Shown: positions 52,438 through 60,993, counted from the stretch's first letter. The stretch: 64,000 nucleotides of DNA from an uncultured Chitinophaga sp. (GCF_902168175.1 NZ_CABHOU010000025.1:124001-188000); one strand, 5' to 3'. Notes: generated by a model not told the origin, from the letters alone. Program-made: numbers and translations.

Positions 52438-53385
52438 ATGACAACTGTACAACTTGAATATATAGTCGCTGTAGACACCTACCGTAGCTTCGTGGCCGCC
52501 GCTGATAAGTGTTTTGTAACGCAACCCACCCTCAGCATGCAGATCCAGAAGCTGGAGGATGAGCTGGGCATTAAACTGTTTGACCGCAGTAAACTGCCGG
52601 TAGTACCTACGGAAATAGGTACGGCTGTTATTTCCCAGGCACGCACTATATTGAAGGAAAACTCCCGTATCAGGGAAATCATTTCCGATCAGAAAAAAGA
52701 GATACAGGGTGTGCTGAAAGTAGGTATTATACCTACCCTGGCCCCCTACCTGCTGCCCAGGGTGCTTACCGCCTTTATGAAGAAGTACCCCAGGGTAAAG
52801 CTGGAAATATGGGAGTATCCTACCGAGCAAATCATACAACTGTTAAAGCAGGAGCAATTAGACTGCGGACTACTGGCAACTCCCCTACACAACCAGCACC
52901 TCGAGGAGCATCCGCTGTTCTACGAGAACTTCGTGGTGTTTACGGCTAAGAACAATAAACTTTCTGAGAAGAAGGTAGTGAGCGCCGAAGAACTGGATAT
53001 TAAGGAGGTGTGGCTGCTGAATGAGGGCCATTGTATGCGCAACCAGGTACTCAACATCTGTCGCGATAAATTTACCATGGGCGAGTTCCGTAACCTGGAA
53101 TACAATACAGGCAGCGTGGAAACATTAAAGAAGATGGTGGAACTGAACGAAGGTTACACCATTCTGCCCGAGCTTTCTTTACAGGAGCTGTCGGCCCGGC
53201 AAATGAACATGGTGCGCTTTTTTAAGGCACCGGAGCCGGTGAGGGAGATCAGCCTCGTTACCCACCGCTACTTCATCAAGCAGGCCGTAATTGAGGCGTT
53301 TAAGAAGGAAATACTGGCCAGCGTGCCGGATAAGATGAAGGTAAAGAAGAGCAAGAAGATAGTAGATATTATTATGGAGAAGTAG
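52438..53385 (+). CDS. oxyR: OxyR-type LysR family hydrogen-peroxide regulator
   Basis: 315 residues from ATG 52438 (MTTVQLEYIVAVDTYRSF). The N-terminal winged HTH runs over residues 3-62 (CFVTQPTLSMQIQKLEDELGIKLFDRS). The effector domain keeps the OxyR redox pair in LNEGHCMRNQVLNICRDK, two cysteines nine positions apart like Cys199/Cys208 of E. coli OxyR. It should form a disulfide on H2O2 exposure and activate catalase/peroxiredoxin genes; none of those is in the window. A -7 box ends 8 bp before the start, so the mRNA may be leaderless. Confidence 0.92.
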   Translation: MTTVQLEYIVAVDTYRSFVAAADKCFVTQPTLSMQIQKLEDELGIKLFDRSKLPVVPTEIGTAVISQARTILKENSRIREIISDQKKEIQGVLKVGIIPTLAPYLLPRVLTAFMKKYPRVKLEIWEYPTEQIIQLLKQEQLDCGLLATPLHNQHLEEHPLFYENFVVFTAKNNKLSEKKVVSAEELDIKEVWLLNEGHCMRNQVLNICRDKFTMGEFRNLEYNTGSVETLKKMVELNEGYTILPELSLQELSARQMNMVRFFKAPEPVREISLVTHRYFIKQAVIEAFKKEILASVPDKMKVKKSKKIVDIIMEK

Positions 53386-53404
53386 CGATATTCCAACCTA
53401 TAAT

Positions 53405-53441
53405 GAAAAAGGGAACAGCCGTGAAAGCTGTTCCCTTTTTC
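53405..53441. terminator. Bidirectional intrinsic terminator
   Basis: The 15-nt arms 53405-53419 and 53427-53441 (core AAAGGGAACAGC) enclose a 7-nt loop, between convergent oxyR and prc. Confidence 0.9.
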
Positions 53442-53462
53442 TATTTAAACTTAAAAAAATGC

Positions 53463-55601
53463 TTAGTTAGCCACAGATGTAGCTGGTTTCAGTTTAGGGT
53501 AAGAAATACCGATAAGGTCATTCATTACATTCACTGCTTCGTCCAGGTAAACGTCCTTTGTTCTGATACGCAACCAGTCTTTGTTACGGGCCATTTTGGC
53601 GGAGTCGCCGGCCAGCCTGTCCAGATCCGTTTTAAGGCTGTGGATGTTAAGCTCTTTCGATTTCTCGTTAGCAGCATCGTATTTCTTCAGCGCGGCGGCA
53701 TTTGCTTTTTGTTCAGCTTTGTAAGTCTGGAGGTTCAGGGAGTAATCCTTCTGCAAGTCCAGTTTCTTCAGCGTTGACACATTTTCTTTGATCATTTTGA
53801 AAGCTTCATTGCCAGCTATACGTGCTTCGCTTTTCTTTTTCAGCGCCTGCACATCTACAGGGTCGGCCCAGGTAGTGTAAGTAGCTTTAGGCACTTCGTC
53901 CCATTTCAGCGCGTCCTTATCTTTCCTTTCGCCTACTTCATAGTAAGGATCGGGGAGCTGGATATCGGCCTCCACGCCTTTGAGCTGGGTAGAACCACCG
54001 TTGATGCGGTAGAACTTCTGTACGGTCAGTTTCAAACCGCCCAGGCTGCCCAGTGCATCTGTTTTCACAAAACCGTCGAGTTCCAGCAACCTTTGTACCG
54101 TGCCTTTACCGAAGGAAGTGCTGCCGATGATTACCGCGCGTTTGTAGTCCTGCATGGCTGCTGCCATAATTTCGGAAGCAGATGCGCTGTACTCGTTCAC
54201 CATAATGGCCAGGGGGCCATCATAATGTACGCTTTTATCCCTGTCGCTCTGCACCTGTACGCGGCCGCCACGGGAGCGAACCTGTACCATCGGACCGTCT
54301 GGTACGAAAAGACCGGCCATTTCCACTACGTCCGGCAGCGAGCCACCGGGGTTAAAGCGAAGGTCGAGTATGATACCTTCTACATTTTCCGCTTTCAGCT
54401 TTTTGATTTCTTTAGCCACGTCTTTAGCGCAGGAAGCACCATCGCGGTCGTTGAAGTCGGCGTAGAAGTCGGGAAGGTAGATGTACCCAATTTTATGGTC
54501 GCCATTGATAATGGCAGATCTGGCGAAAGTTTCGTCGAGGATGATCTCATCGCGCACGATGGCTACGTCTTTAATCGTACCATCAGTACTTTTAACGGTG
54601 AGGCGAACTTCGGTACCCTGTGCGCCACGGATCAGTTTCACCGCGTCTTCCACAGCGTAACCGGTAATGTCCACGGGTTCTTTTTCCGCCTGGGCCACTT
54701 TCACGATCACGTCACCTGCTTTCAGTTTACCCTGTTTCCAGCTTGGGCTACCGGTAACGATGCTGGTGATCTTGATCCTGCCGTCTTCTTCCAGCAACTG
54801 GGCGCCAATACCGTAGAACTTGCCGGCCATCATTTCCTGGAAATATCTTTTATCCGCAGGCGGCATGTAGTCGGTATGCGGGTCCATGGTGGTGGTGATC
54901 GCATTTACATACATGGCGAAACGGTCGTCGTCATTATCTTTTTTGCTTTGCAGGCGTTCGAAGTAGCGGTCGTACATTTTTTTCACTTTTGCACGTGCTT
55001 CTTCTTCCATCGCTGTTTCCGTTTTCACTTTGTAATCAGCTTTGCCTTTCTCTTTGTCCTGCAGTTCCTGCAGGTCGATGAGTTTTTCCATGGTGCGGTA
55101 CTTCAGCACCTTACGCCATGCTTCTTTACGGGCCGCTTCGTCCTTAGGGAACTCCAACGCATCCACATCCAGCACTACTTTCTCATTCTTCGAAAAATCG
55201 AAAGGCTGTTGCAGTAAAGCCGGGTAAATAGCTGCCGCTTCTGCTACCCTTTTCTTCACAACTTCTGTAGTAGCCGTGAACAGGTCCAGCGATGCACCGT
55301 TCATCAGTTCATCGTCTACATGGTTTTCCAGGGTCTTCAGTTTGGCCACGTCGCCTGCCAACAGGAATTTCTTCTCCGGGTCAAGGCTTTTGATGTATTT
55401 ATCAAATACTTCTTTGGAAAATGCATCATTAATTTCTTTAGGCTGGTAATGCCCTTCTTTCAGTATTTGCCCTACCAGCGACATTACCGCTTCGTAACGG
55501 CCGGGGGGATCACCTGCACTGCCATACCTGGCAAACGCAAACACACCGGCGGAAACAATGATCAGTAACACCGGGATTATCACTTTCAGTTTCATTCTCA
55601 T
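53463..55601 (-). CDS. prc: C-terminal (tail-specific) processing protease Prc, S41 family
   Basis: 712 residues from ATG 55601 (MRMKLKVIIPVLLIIVS; ATG 55595 is also possible). A signal anchor is followed by the N-terminal helical tail-specific-protease domain (~40-220). The PDZ domain is at ~230-325 (FYGIGAQLLEEDGRIKITSIVTGSPSWKQGKLKAGDVIVKVA). The catalytic S41 domain has YSASASEIMAAAMQDYKRAVIIGSTSFGKGTVQ (~475-505), giving the Ser/Lys dyad (Ser before EI, Lys in FGKG). The C-terminal DUF3340-like helices follow. It degrades periplasmic proteins with nonpolar C-termini. A -7 box is at 55623-55630. Confidence 0.95.
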   Translation of the reverse strand: MRMKLKVIIPVLLIIVSAGVFAFARYGSAGDPPGRYEAVMSLVGQILKEGHYQPKEINDAFSKEVFDKYIKSLDPEKKFLLAGDVAKLKTLENHVDDELMNGASLDLFTATTEVVKKRVAEAAAIYPALLQQPFDFSKNEKVVLDVDALEFPKDEAARKEAWRKVLKYRTMEKLIDLQELQDKEKGKADYKVKTETAMEEEARAKVKKMYDRYFERLQSKKDNDDDRFAMYVNAITTTMDPHTDYMPPADKRYFQEMMAGKFYGIGAQLLEEDGRIKITSIVTGSPSWKQGKLKAGDVIVKVAQAEKEPVDITGYAVEDAVKLIRGAQGTEVRLTVKSTDGTIKDVAIVRDEIILDETFARSAIINGDHKIGYIYLPDFYADFNDRDGASCAKDVAKEIKKLKAENVEGIILDLRFNPGGSLPDVVEMAGLFVPDGPMVQVRSRGGRVQVQSDRDKSVHYDGPLAIMVNEYSASASEIMAAAMQDYKRAVIIGSTSFGKGTVQRLLELDGFVKTDALGSLGGLKLTVQKFYRINGGSTQLKGVEADIQLPDPYYEVGERKDKDALKWDEVPKATYTTWADPVDVQALKKKSEARIAGNEAFKMIKENVSTLKKLDLQKDYSLNLQTYKAEQKANAAALKKYDAANEKSKELNIHSLKTDLDRLAGDSAKMARNKDWLRIRTKDVYLDEAVNVMNDLIGISYPKLKPATSVAN

Positions 55602-55622
55602 ATCATCCAGATTGAACGTTCT

Positions 55623-55630
55623 CAAATATA
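55623..55630 (-). promoter_or_regulatory. Candidate -7 box TATATTTG for prc
   Basis: Minus-strand TAnnTTTG match 21 bp upstream of ATG 55601. Confidence 0.5.
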
Positions 55631-55760
55631 GGCCAAAACGTATGCCCGATACGGACTGGCACGGCGTTTTAACAAAAAATTACGCAGTATTCGCATCAAT
55701 TTAACGATTTTATACAACATTTTGCGCGCCTGCCAGTCCTGGTTAACACTATATAACGCA

Positions 55761-55790
55761 AAAAAGTTGCCCTCTTTTATAAGGGCCGTT
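55761..55790 (-). terminator. Weak intrinsic terminator of the sugar dehydrogenase gene
   Basis: On the minus strand a short GCCCT/AGGGC stem (55769-55773 / 55782-55786) is followed by a U run (A at 55760-55765) after a 3-nt spacer. Confidence 0.4.
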
Positions 55791-55806
55791 AAATTGACTA
55801 TAATTG

Positions 55807-57000
55807 TCAGGCTTTAACCAGTTTATACACCGCTCCTTTAGGGTTTGCACCGGCCGGAATGCTCACCAGCACGTACAATTCCCCCGCTTCGTCCTGCCCC
55901 CAGCTGAGTATCTGCATATTGGCAGGTTTACCCACCAGTTCCAACTCCTGACCTGTCCATTTGGCACCCGCGGGTACCAAAGTCCACGATTTACCATTGT
56001 AGTCGCCGAAAACATATTGACCACGCAGCGCCGGTATAGCATTACCGCGGTATACATACCCACCGGTGATGCTTATACCCTGGTCGTGATCATATTCGTG
56101 GATGGGCTCGATAAGTTTGGTCTTATCTCCTTCCGATTCCCTGAAGCCGTGATAGCCTTCCATAATACGCCAGCCGTAGTTACCGCCTTTCGTAATGATG
56201 TCCACTTCTTCATATTTGTTTTGCCCTACATCACCTGCAAAGAGGCGTTTAGTGCCTTTGTCGAAAGACATCCGCCAGGCGTTACGCAGGCCGTAAGCCC
56301 ATATTTCAGGCTTTATGCCCGGTTTATTAACGAAGGGATTGTCTTTAGGTACGCTATACGGAGTCCCGTTCACGTCTATACGCAGAATTTTACCCAGCCA
56401 GGTATCCATGTTCTGACCGTTACCGGTAGCACCGTGCCTGTCGCCTGCGCCACCGCCATCGCCGAGAGAGATGTAGAGGTAGTTGTCAGGACCGAAAGCA
56501 AGGTCGCCACCATTGTGGTTCGACTCCGGCTGTTCGATTTCCATTACCGTTCTTTTCGAGTCCTTATCCGCCAGGTCAGGATTGGCGGACGACACCTTAT
56601 ATTCCGCTACCAGGCTTTTATGATTGCTGCCTTTAGTTGATGATGGAACGCTATAATACAGGTAGAACTTGCCGTTTGATTTAAACCTGGGATGAAAGGC
56701 AATACCGAGCAGTCCGCGTTCGTCGTAGCCCGGGTTGATCTTTACCATTTCCGCGCTCACGTCGAGGAAAGGCTGGGGCTGCAGTTTACCGTTCCGGATA
56801 ATCCATACGCGGCCTTCCTTCTGGCAAACGAACTGGCGGTTGCTGCCATCGCCGGGTACAGCCATGGCAACAGGCGAAAGGACCTGGTCGGTAACGAGCT
56901 GCAGTTTTACTTTTTGCGGCGGGGCCGGGGTATTAGAGGTGGCGTGTAATACCTGTGAGGGTAACAATGCAGCCAGTGCGAGCAATCGCAATAATTTCAT
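55807..57000 (-). CDS. PQQ-dependent soluble aldose sugar dehydrogenase (GSDH-like beta-propeller)
   Basis: 397 residues with a signal peptide (MKLLRLLALAALLPSQVLHA). This glucose/sorbosone-dehydrogenase six-bladed propeller has YDERGLLGIAFHPRFKSNGKFYLYYS (~95), HNGGDLAFGPDNYLYISLGDGGGAGD (~165, catalytic-His region and calcium site), IWAYGLRNAWRMSFD (~245) and GDVGQNKYEEVDII. It oxidises aldose sugars in the periplasm and passes electrons on. No PQQ synthesis genes are in the window, so the cofactor may be imported or made elsewhere. Confidence 0.9.
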   Translation of the reverse strand: MKLLRLLALAALLPSQVLHATSNTPAPPQKVKLQLVTDQVLSPVAMAVPGDGSNRQFVCQKEGRVWIIRNGKLQPQPFLDVSAEMVKINPGYDERGLLGIAFHPRFKSNGKFYLYYSVPSSTKGSNHKSLVAEYKVSSANPDLADKDSKRTVMEIEQPESNHNGGDLAFGPDNYLYISLGDGGGAGDRHGATGNGQNMDTWLGKILRIDVNGTPYSVPKDNPFVNKPGIKPEIWAYGLRNAWRMSFDKGTKRLFAGDVGQNKYEEVDIITKGGNYGWRIMEGYHGFRESEGDKTKLIEPIHEYDHDQGISITGGYVYRGNAIPALRGQYVFGDYNGKSWTLVPAGAKWTGQELELVGKPANMQILSWGQDEAGELYVLVSIPAGANPKGAVYKLVKA

Positions 57001-57168
57001 GGTCGATAGTTATATGCTATAAAAATAGAGATTGCGGGTATATGGTGTGCAAGTATTTGACGAAAGGTAATTTTAAGCAGCTGACATGTTGAGTTTCTAC
57101 TTCTTTTTTTTGAATGTTAATAAGTTTTTTTTCACCTGTAACCCTTTATCAGAAAGCGTTTGAAAAAT

Positions 57169-57184
57169 GGTGCATGTATACACC
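57169..57184. promoter_or_regulatory. Operator-like site GGTGCATGTATACACC
   Basis: Imperfect 16-bp palindrome (6 of 8 base pairs symmetric) about 80 bp before the MazF-like operon. It shares TGTATACACC with the paired operators at 2868-2907. A repressor target is a guess. Confidence 0.35.
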
Positions 57185-57265
57185 TGACGCGAAAAACAGG
57201 AGTATCAAAAGGTGAATGTTGGAATCATTTTATGCTTTAACTTCGAAAAAAATAGCGAAAAAGGT

Positions 57266-57754
57266 ATGATTCTATTCAACTATCATCGCCTGATTTTGCA
57301 AGAGCACAAAGTGAGCGAATCGCTCTCAAACCTTTTGCAGATCTACAGTTTGTTCAAAACCCGTTGGTTAGTCAGGAGGATCAACGAAAAGTTAACCCAA
57401 CAACTGAAAAACTTTGAGGCGATACACCAGTTTCTTCTACTCAATCAGCCACATTTGAAAAACCAAAGGTTATTTCCGCACATGCAGATTTGCAATGCCG
57501 TGCATAAAACACTTTATCCTATGTGGGGCAAAGCAGAGCGGGCGCTTGAGAAAGCCGACGATCCTGAATTACGAAAGATTTTTGAGTTGCTACAACAGCT
57601 TATCAATGTCGTACACGACATCATTATTGTGTTGAGGCGTAACACCCGAAAATTCCGTCGCGCACCACGGTCGGAAGAAGCCAGAGCGGCTGTCCTAAGT
57701 TCTAACAAAGCCCTAGGAAGAATTTTATCTACATATGAAAGTAAGCCAACGTGA
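57266..57754 (+). CDS. Helical protein of unknown function coupled to a MazF-like gene
   Basis: 162 residues from ATG 57266; a GTG at 57212 would add 18 residues. It is all-helical and basic, with Leu/Gln-rich helices (SESLSNLLQIYSLFKTRWLVRRINEKL, then KIFELLQQLINVVHDIIIVLRR) and a basic tail (RRNTRKFRRAPRSEEA). It has no signal peptide, HTH, RHH or AbrB pattern I can identify. Its last 20 bp overlap the MazF-like gene, so translation is probably coupled. By position it could be an antitoxin or accessory factor; this is inference only. The AT-richer codons differ from the neighbours. Confidence 0.65.
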   Translation: MILFNYHRLILQEHKVSESLSNLLQIYSLFKTRWLVRRINEKLTQQLKNFEAIHQFLLLNQPHLKNQRLFPHMQICNAVHKTLYPMWGKAERALEKADDPELRKIFELLQQLINVVHDIIIVLRRNTRKFRRAPRSEEARAAVLSSNKALGRILSTYESKPT

Positions 57755-58109
57755 TGTTTTTTTGTTACCCCATCCATTAGGAAACGAGAATGGGGAGCCG
57801 CATCCGCACATTGTACTATCCACTAACGACGCCAACCATTGTGAGGAAACCTTTATCGCAGTTATGTTCACCAGTTCTACTTTTACCGTTGATGAGTATT
57901 CATTTAAGCTGGACAACAGTATGTTTGAAAAACCACTGCAAAAAGAATATTCGCATGTCAGGATACACCTTGTGTGCCTGGCGGTTAACGAAGCAATCCT
58001 GTCACATAAGCTTAACAGGATGAAGGCCGGAGCGTTTGACAACCTGATGAAGGAAATTGGAGAGATGCTATTCGAATTCGAATTCCAACGACTCAGGCAC
58101 CATCCTTAA
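57735..58109 (+). CDS. Divergent PemK/MazF-like protein, putative toxin
   Basis: 124 residues from ATG 57735. It follows the MazF/PemK fold by eye: strand 1 SQRDVFLLPHPLG (family GDI/GDL position), then PHPHIVLSTNDANH where MazF has RPxxVLS, strand ETFIAVMFTSSTF (MazF TT/TS region), KEYSHVRIHLVCLAVN (MazF Q-V-K/R strand) and the C-terminal helix FDNLMKEIGEML. Canonical members are mRNA endoribonucleases. Here the conserved Arg of RP is His, so activity is uncertain. It overlaps the upstream helical gene by 20 bp. No canonical antitoxin is present. Confidence 0.62.
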   Translation: MKVSQRDVFLLPHPLGNENGEPHPHIVLSTNDANHCEETFIAVMFTSSTFTVDEYSFKLDNSMFEKPLQKEYSHVRIHLVCLAVNEAILSHKLNRMKAGAFDNLMKEIGEMLFEFEFQRLRHHP

Positions 58110-58158
58110 AATTCAATTAATCTGCCGAAACGTAAACCCGGTTTAATACCGCATTGCC

Positions 58159-58166
58159 TATCTTTG
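58159..58166 (+). promoter_or_regulatory. Candidate -7 box TATCTTTG for the MFS gene
   Basis: TAnnTTTG match 32 bp upstream of the TTG start at 58199. It separates the transporter transcriptionally from the MazF-like pair. Confidence 0.45.
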
Positions 58167-58198
58167 CAGCACCATGTTCGGTGCTAAAATAAAACAGA

Positions 58199-59461
58199 TT
58201 GGACAATACCATTAAACCAGACCCTTACGCTTCACTCCGGCTACCAGAATTCAAGTACTTCCTTGTGGTCCGCTTTGCGGTCATCTTCGCGCTGGCCATG
58301 CAATTTGCGGTAATTGAATGGAAGGTTTATGAATTGACGAACGATCCTCTTTCTCTCGGCCTTATCGGGCTGGCGGAGATCGTTCCATCATTCAGCCTGG
58401 CGCTGTTCGCCGGGCATATGGTGGATAAAAGAGAGAAGCGGGGCATACTGCTAAAATGTGTACTGGCCTACATCGTTATTGGCACTGCGCTGTTCCTGCT
58501 CACCTGGGATAAAGTGGTAGCGGGTATGGACAAGCGGCATGTCGTGAATCTGGTATATGTGATGGTGTTTTTCGGCGGTGTGGTAAGGGCCTTCGTATCA
58601 CCTTCTACGTTTACCATGTTATCGCTGCTCGTGCCGCGTAACCTGTTGGCCAATGGGGCTACCTGGAGTACTTCGGCCTGGCAGATAGGCGGCATCATTG
58701 GCCCTGCGCTGGGCGGACTATGTATTCACTGGATGGGTGTACACTGGACGATGTTGCTGGTAGTGGGCATTTTCCTGCTGCCGTTGATCAGTCTACTCCA
58801 GATAAAACCCAAACCGATATTGTACAAGGAAGCGGGGGAATCGATCAAAGAGAGCCTCACGAAGGGTTTGAAGTTTGTATGGAATAAAAAGGTAATCCTG
58901 AATGCCATGTCGCTCGACCTGTTCGCGGTATTGTTTGGAGGCTCCGTAGCGATACTGGCCGTGTATGCGCAGGACATCCTGAAAGTAGGCCCACAGGGTT
59001 ATGGGTTGATGCGTGCAGCCCCGGCAGTAGGCGCGTGTATTACCATGGTGATACTGGCTTACAGGCCGCTGGTTAATAAACCAGGCATCAAGTTACTGGC
59101 AGCAGTGTTTGGGTTCGGGTTAAGTATGATCGTATTCGGCCTGTCGAAGAACTTCGCGCTTTCTTTACTGGCGTTGTTCATGAGCGGCATGCTCGATGGT
59201 ATCAGTGTGATTATCCGTCAAACCATCCTGCAATTGAAAACGCCGGATGATATGAGAGGCCGTGTAGCCTCGGTTAGCTCGATGTTCGTTGGTTCCAGCA
59301 ATGAGCTGGGTGCCTTTGAAAGCGGAGTAGCAGCGAGGTTAATGGGTACAGTAGCATCCGTGGTGTTTGGGGGCTGCGTTACATTGGGCGTGGTAATTAC
59401 AACGTACGTGATTTCACCGGCGATGCGGCAGTTGGATTTACGGGGGGATAAAAACGATTAG
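58199..59461 (+). CDS. Major facilitator superfamily exporter (EntS/MFS_3-like)
   Basis: 420 residues. It begins at TTG 58199 (DNTIKPDPYASLRLPEFKYFLVVRF); the nearby ATG at 58174 is out of frame. About ten to twelve membrane helices are present. The loop LFAGHMVDKREKRGILLK (~70) is the MFS motif A variant (GxxxDRxxRR), and GDxR-like GMLDGISVIIRQTILQLKTPDDMRGRVASVSSMFVG (~335) is typical of the MFS_3/EntS group. It probably exports a siderophore, drug or lipid-like compound. The substrate is unknown. Confidence 0.85.
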   Translation: MDNTIKPDPYASLRLPEFKYFLVVRFAVIFALAMQFAVIEWKVYELTNDPLSLGLIGLAEIVPSFSLALFAGHMVDKREKRGILLKCVLAYIVIGTALFLLTWDKVVAGMDKRHVVNLVYVMVFFGGVVRAFVSPSTFTMLSLLVPRNLLANGATWSTSAWQIGGIIGPALGGLCIHWMGVHWTMLLVVGIFLLPLISLLQIKPKPILYKEAGESIKESLTKGLKFVWNKKVILNAMSLDLFAVLFGGSVAILAVYAQDILKVGPQGYGLMRAAPAVGACITMVILAYRPLVNKPGIKLLAAVFGFGLSMIVFGLSKNFALSLLALFMSGMLDGISVIIRQTILQLKTPDDMRGRVASVSSMFVGSSNELGAFESGVAARLMGTVASVVFGGCVTLGVVITTYVISPAMRQLDLRGDKND

Positions 59462-59552
59462 TGTTGAAGGCAGGTTCACTCTTCTCCCTGTCGCTTGCCT
59501 TCATCTTGCGGCGACCGGGCGTGCAGTAAATAAGAAAGGCAAAAATCCTCCG

Positions 59553-60062
59553 CTACCCTATCTTTTCACGCAATTTTTCCAGCACGTAATAAACGGCAGG
59601 ACAAATCGTGCTGTTCAGGTAAGTAGTATTGGGTCTTTTGAAAAACTCATCGCTATCGGTGTATGGATAGTTACGGCAATCACCGGGGCGTATGTCGTAG
59701 ATGCTGCACATATTGTCTTCACCCAGAAAGGTGCATGGACTGCCTTTTACCACGTAATCGCCATCCGAATCCAGGCGAAGGTACGACTCTATGAACACGG
59801 ACTCCTTGAGTCCAAGTCCTTTGGAGATGCGCTTAATATCCGGCGTTTTAAAGCGGGGGCTAATTCCTTTGCAACAGCCTGCGCACTTTAGGCAATCGAT
59901 TTGTTCGAAGGCTTCGTCGTGAAGGTCCGGCAACAGGCGCTCCGCTCCTTTTCCCTTTTTCAACTGCATCTTTTGCAGGAATTGTTTGTTGGCCTTCTGC
60001 TTTTCCTTCGCTTTCAGCTCCCACTTCTCCAATATGCCCGACATCTGCATCTTTTTCTGCAA
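59553..60062 (-). CDS. YkgJ-type cysteine-cluster protein (putative Fe/Zn chelator)
   Basis: 169 residues; starts at 60062, 60050 or 60044 are possible. After a Lys/Gln-rich helix (~10-45) comes the YkgJ cluster: CLKCAGCCKG (~57-65), FLGEDNMCSIYDIRPGDCRNYPYTDS (~110-135) and a last Cys in ICPAVYYVLEKL. The family carries a probable [Fe-S] or zinc site of unknown function. The first ~68 codons are overlapped in another frame by the C-terminal part of the gene starting at 60783. Confidence 0.88.
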   Translation of the reverse strand: MQKKMQMSGILEKWELKAKEKQKANKQFLQKMQLKKGKGAERLLPDLHDEAFEQIDCLKCAGCCKGISPRFKTPDIKRISKGLGLKESVFIESYLRLDSDGDYVVKGSPCTFLGEDNMCSIYDIRPGDCRNYPYTDSDEFFKRPNTTYLNSTICPAVYYVLEKLREKIG

Positions 60063-60783
60063 AAGTAGGAAAATAAGAGGGTAGACAAGCAGTAGATCCC
60101 GGATCAGCCGGTGTTATGTCCGTCTTTTCGGCTACAGGGTGAGCATGGGGAGGCAGGGTAGCCGGGGCTGGTCGCCTTTCGGGCGCCTTCGCTCTCCCTT
60201 CGAAATCGTACTCTTCCACCACGCTATTGCCCGGCATGTCGAGCGCCGTTACTACAATGCGGCAAACAAGGGCACTTTCCACTGTCGCAGCAGCGATATA
60301 TTGCCAGATGGAGGACTTGCACTTACTGGTTTTGCCGCGGTCCAGCACGATGGCAGGCCCGGTTTCGAGCAGGTTATCCGCCTGATCGTAGATCGAAATC
60401 GTCACCGCATGCACCATTACATTGTCTTTCGCCATCACTACGATAGCGCCACCAGGGTTGCCGGTGTAGCCACTGGCATCTACCTGCATAATTTCCGGGC
60501 CATGGAAATAATCCTTCACCGCCATGTTTTGCACATTGGCGCCAGCGGTGCGACGTTTATAGTACATTTCTTTCATAGCCGGGTTGGCCAATACTTCACC
60601 GGCGTAAATGTTAGCCGCGGAAAAGCGGTCCCTGGCCTTCTGCTGCGCGGGTTTACACGGACCCGGACGTTTGCTCGGCACCACCCCAATGCAGGTTTTA
60701 CCGTTTCGCTGGTAAAACACGCAGATGTCACCGAACTTTCCACTGGCCCCATGCGTAATCGCATTGAACTTTTTTTGGATCAT
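59860..60783 (-). CDS. Unknown protein with DUF6266-like N-terminus; 3' end overlaps the YkgJ gene
   Basis: 307 residues from ATG 60783. The N-terminal part (THGASGKFGDICVFYQRNGKT, then PCKPAQQKARDRFSAANIYAGEVL) resembles Bacteroidota DUF6266-type proteins with a GxxGK...R-G pattern. The middle ~95-200 is beta-rich (GGAIVVMAKDNVMVHAVTISIYDQAD). The tail from ~215 is Pro/Ala/Glu-rich low complexity. The last ~67 residues are translated from the other frame of the YkgJ gene, so the true stop may have been lost by mutation or a frameshift, or the overlap is real. Function is unknown. Confidence 0.55.
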   Translation of the reverse strand: MIQKKFNAITHGASGKFGDICVFYQRNGKTCIGVVPSKRPGPCKPAQQKARDRFSAANIYAGEVLANPAMKEMYYKRRTAGANVQNMAVKDYFHGPEIMQVDASGYTGNPGGAIVVMAKDNVMVHAVTISIYDQADNLLETGPAIVLDRGKTSKCKSSIWQYIAAATVESALVCRIVVTALDMPGNSVVEEYDFEGRAKAPERRPAPATLPPHAHPVAEKTDITPADPGSTACLPSYFPTFAEKDADVGHIGEVGAESEGKAEGQQTIPAKDAVEKGKRSGAPVAGPSRRSLRTNRLPKVRRLLQRN

Positions 60784-60949
60784 ATTGCTGTTGTTTTAGA
60801 TTGTTAATGAATGAGTTACCTGCCAAATGCAGGGGAGCAAAGAAGGCAAAAATCATGCCCTTTTCACCCATTTTAAACCATCGGAAACCACAGCAGGGAC
60901 AGGCGTTTCGGGCAAACAGCACCCCTCAAAAGCTTACTGGAGGCCACCC

Positions 60950-60993
60950 ATGCCCTCGGCCTGCCCTTAAACTGCCCTTCAACTGCCCTTTGC
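60950..60993. repeat. Four 11-bp tandem units, CTGCCCTTNAA type
   Basis: The units are ATGCCCTCGGC, CTGCCCTTAAA, CTGCCCTTCAA and CTGCCCTTTGC, contiguous. The first and last are degenerate. The 11-bp period places CCCT once per helical turn. Confidence 0.65.

Noticed and set aside
54093..55217. 374-codon plus-strand frame antisense to prc
   Set aside because: Antisense shadow of a clear S41 protease. The His/Phe-rich product is typical of a complementary frame.
56510..56535. tRNA-like T-loop sequence GGTTCGACTCC
   Set aside because: Lies inside the conserved sugar dehydrogenase gene with no acceptor stem or D/anticodon arms. No tRNA was found anywhere in the window.
55804..56640. 278-codon plus-strand frame antisense to the sugar dehydrogenase
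   Set aside because: Shadow of the conserved beta-propeller gene.
59464..59503. Terminator between the MFS and YkgJ genes
   Set aside because: TGAAGGCA/TGCCTTCA can pair, but the loop is long and no U tract follows on either strand.
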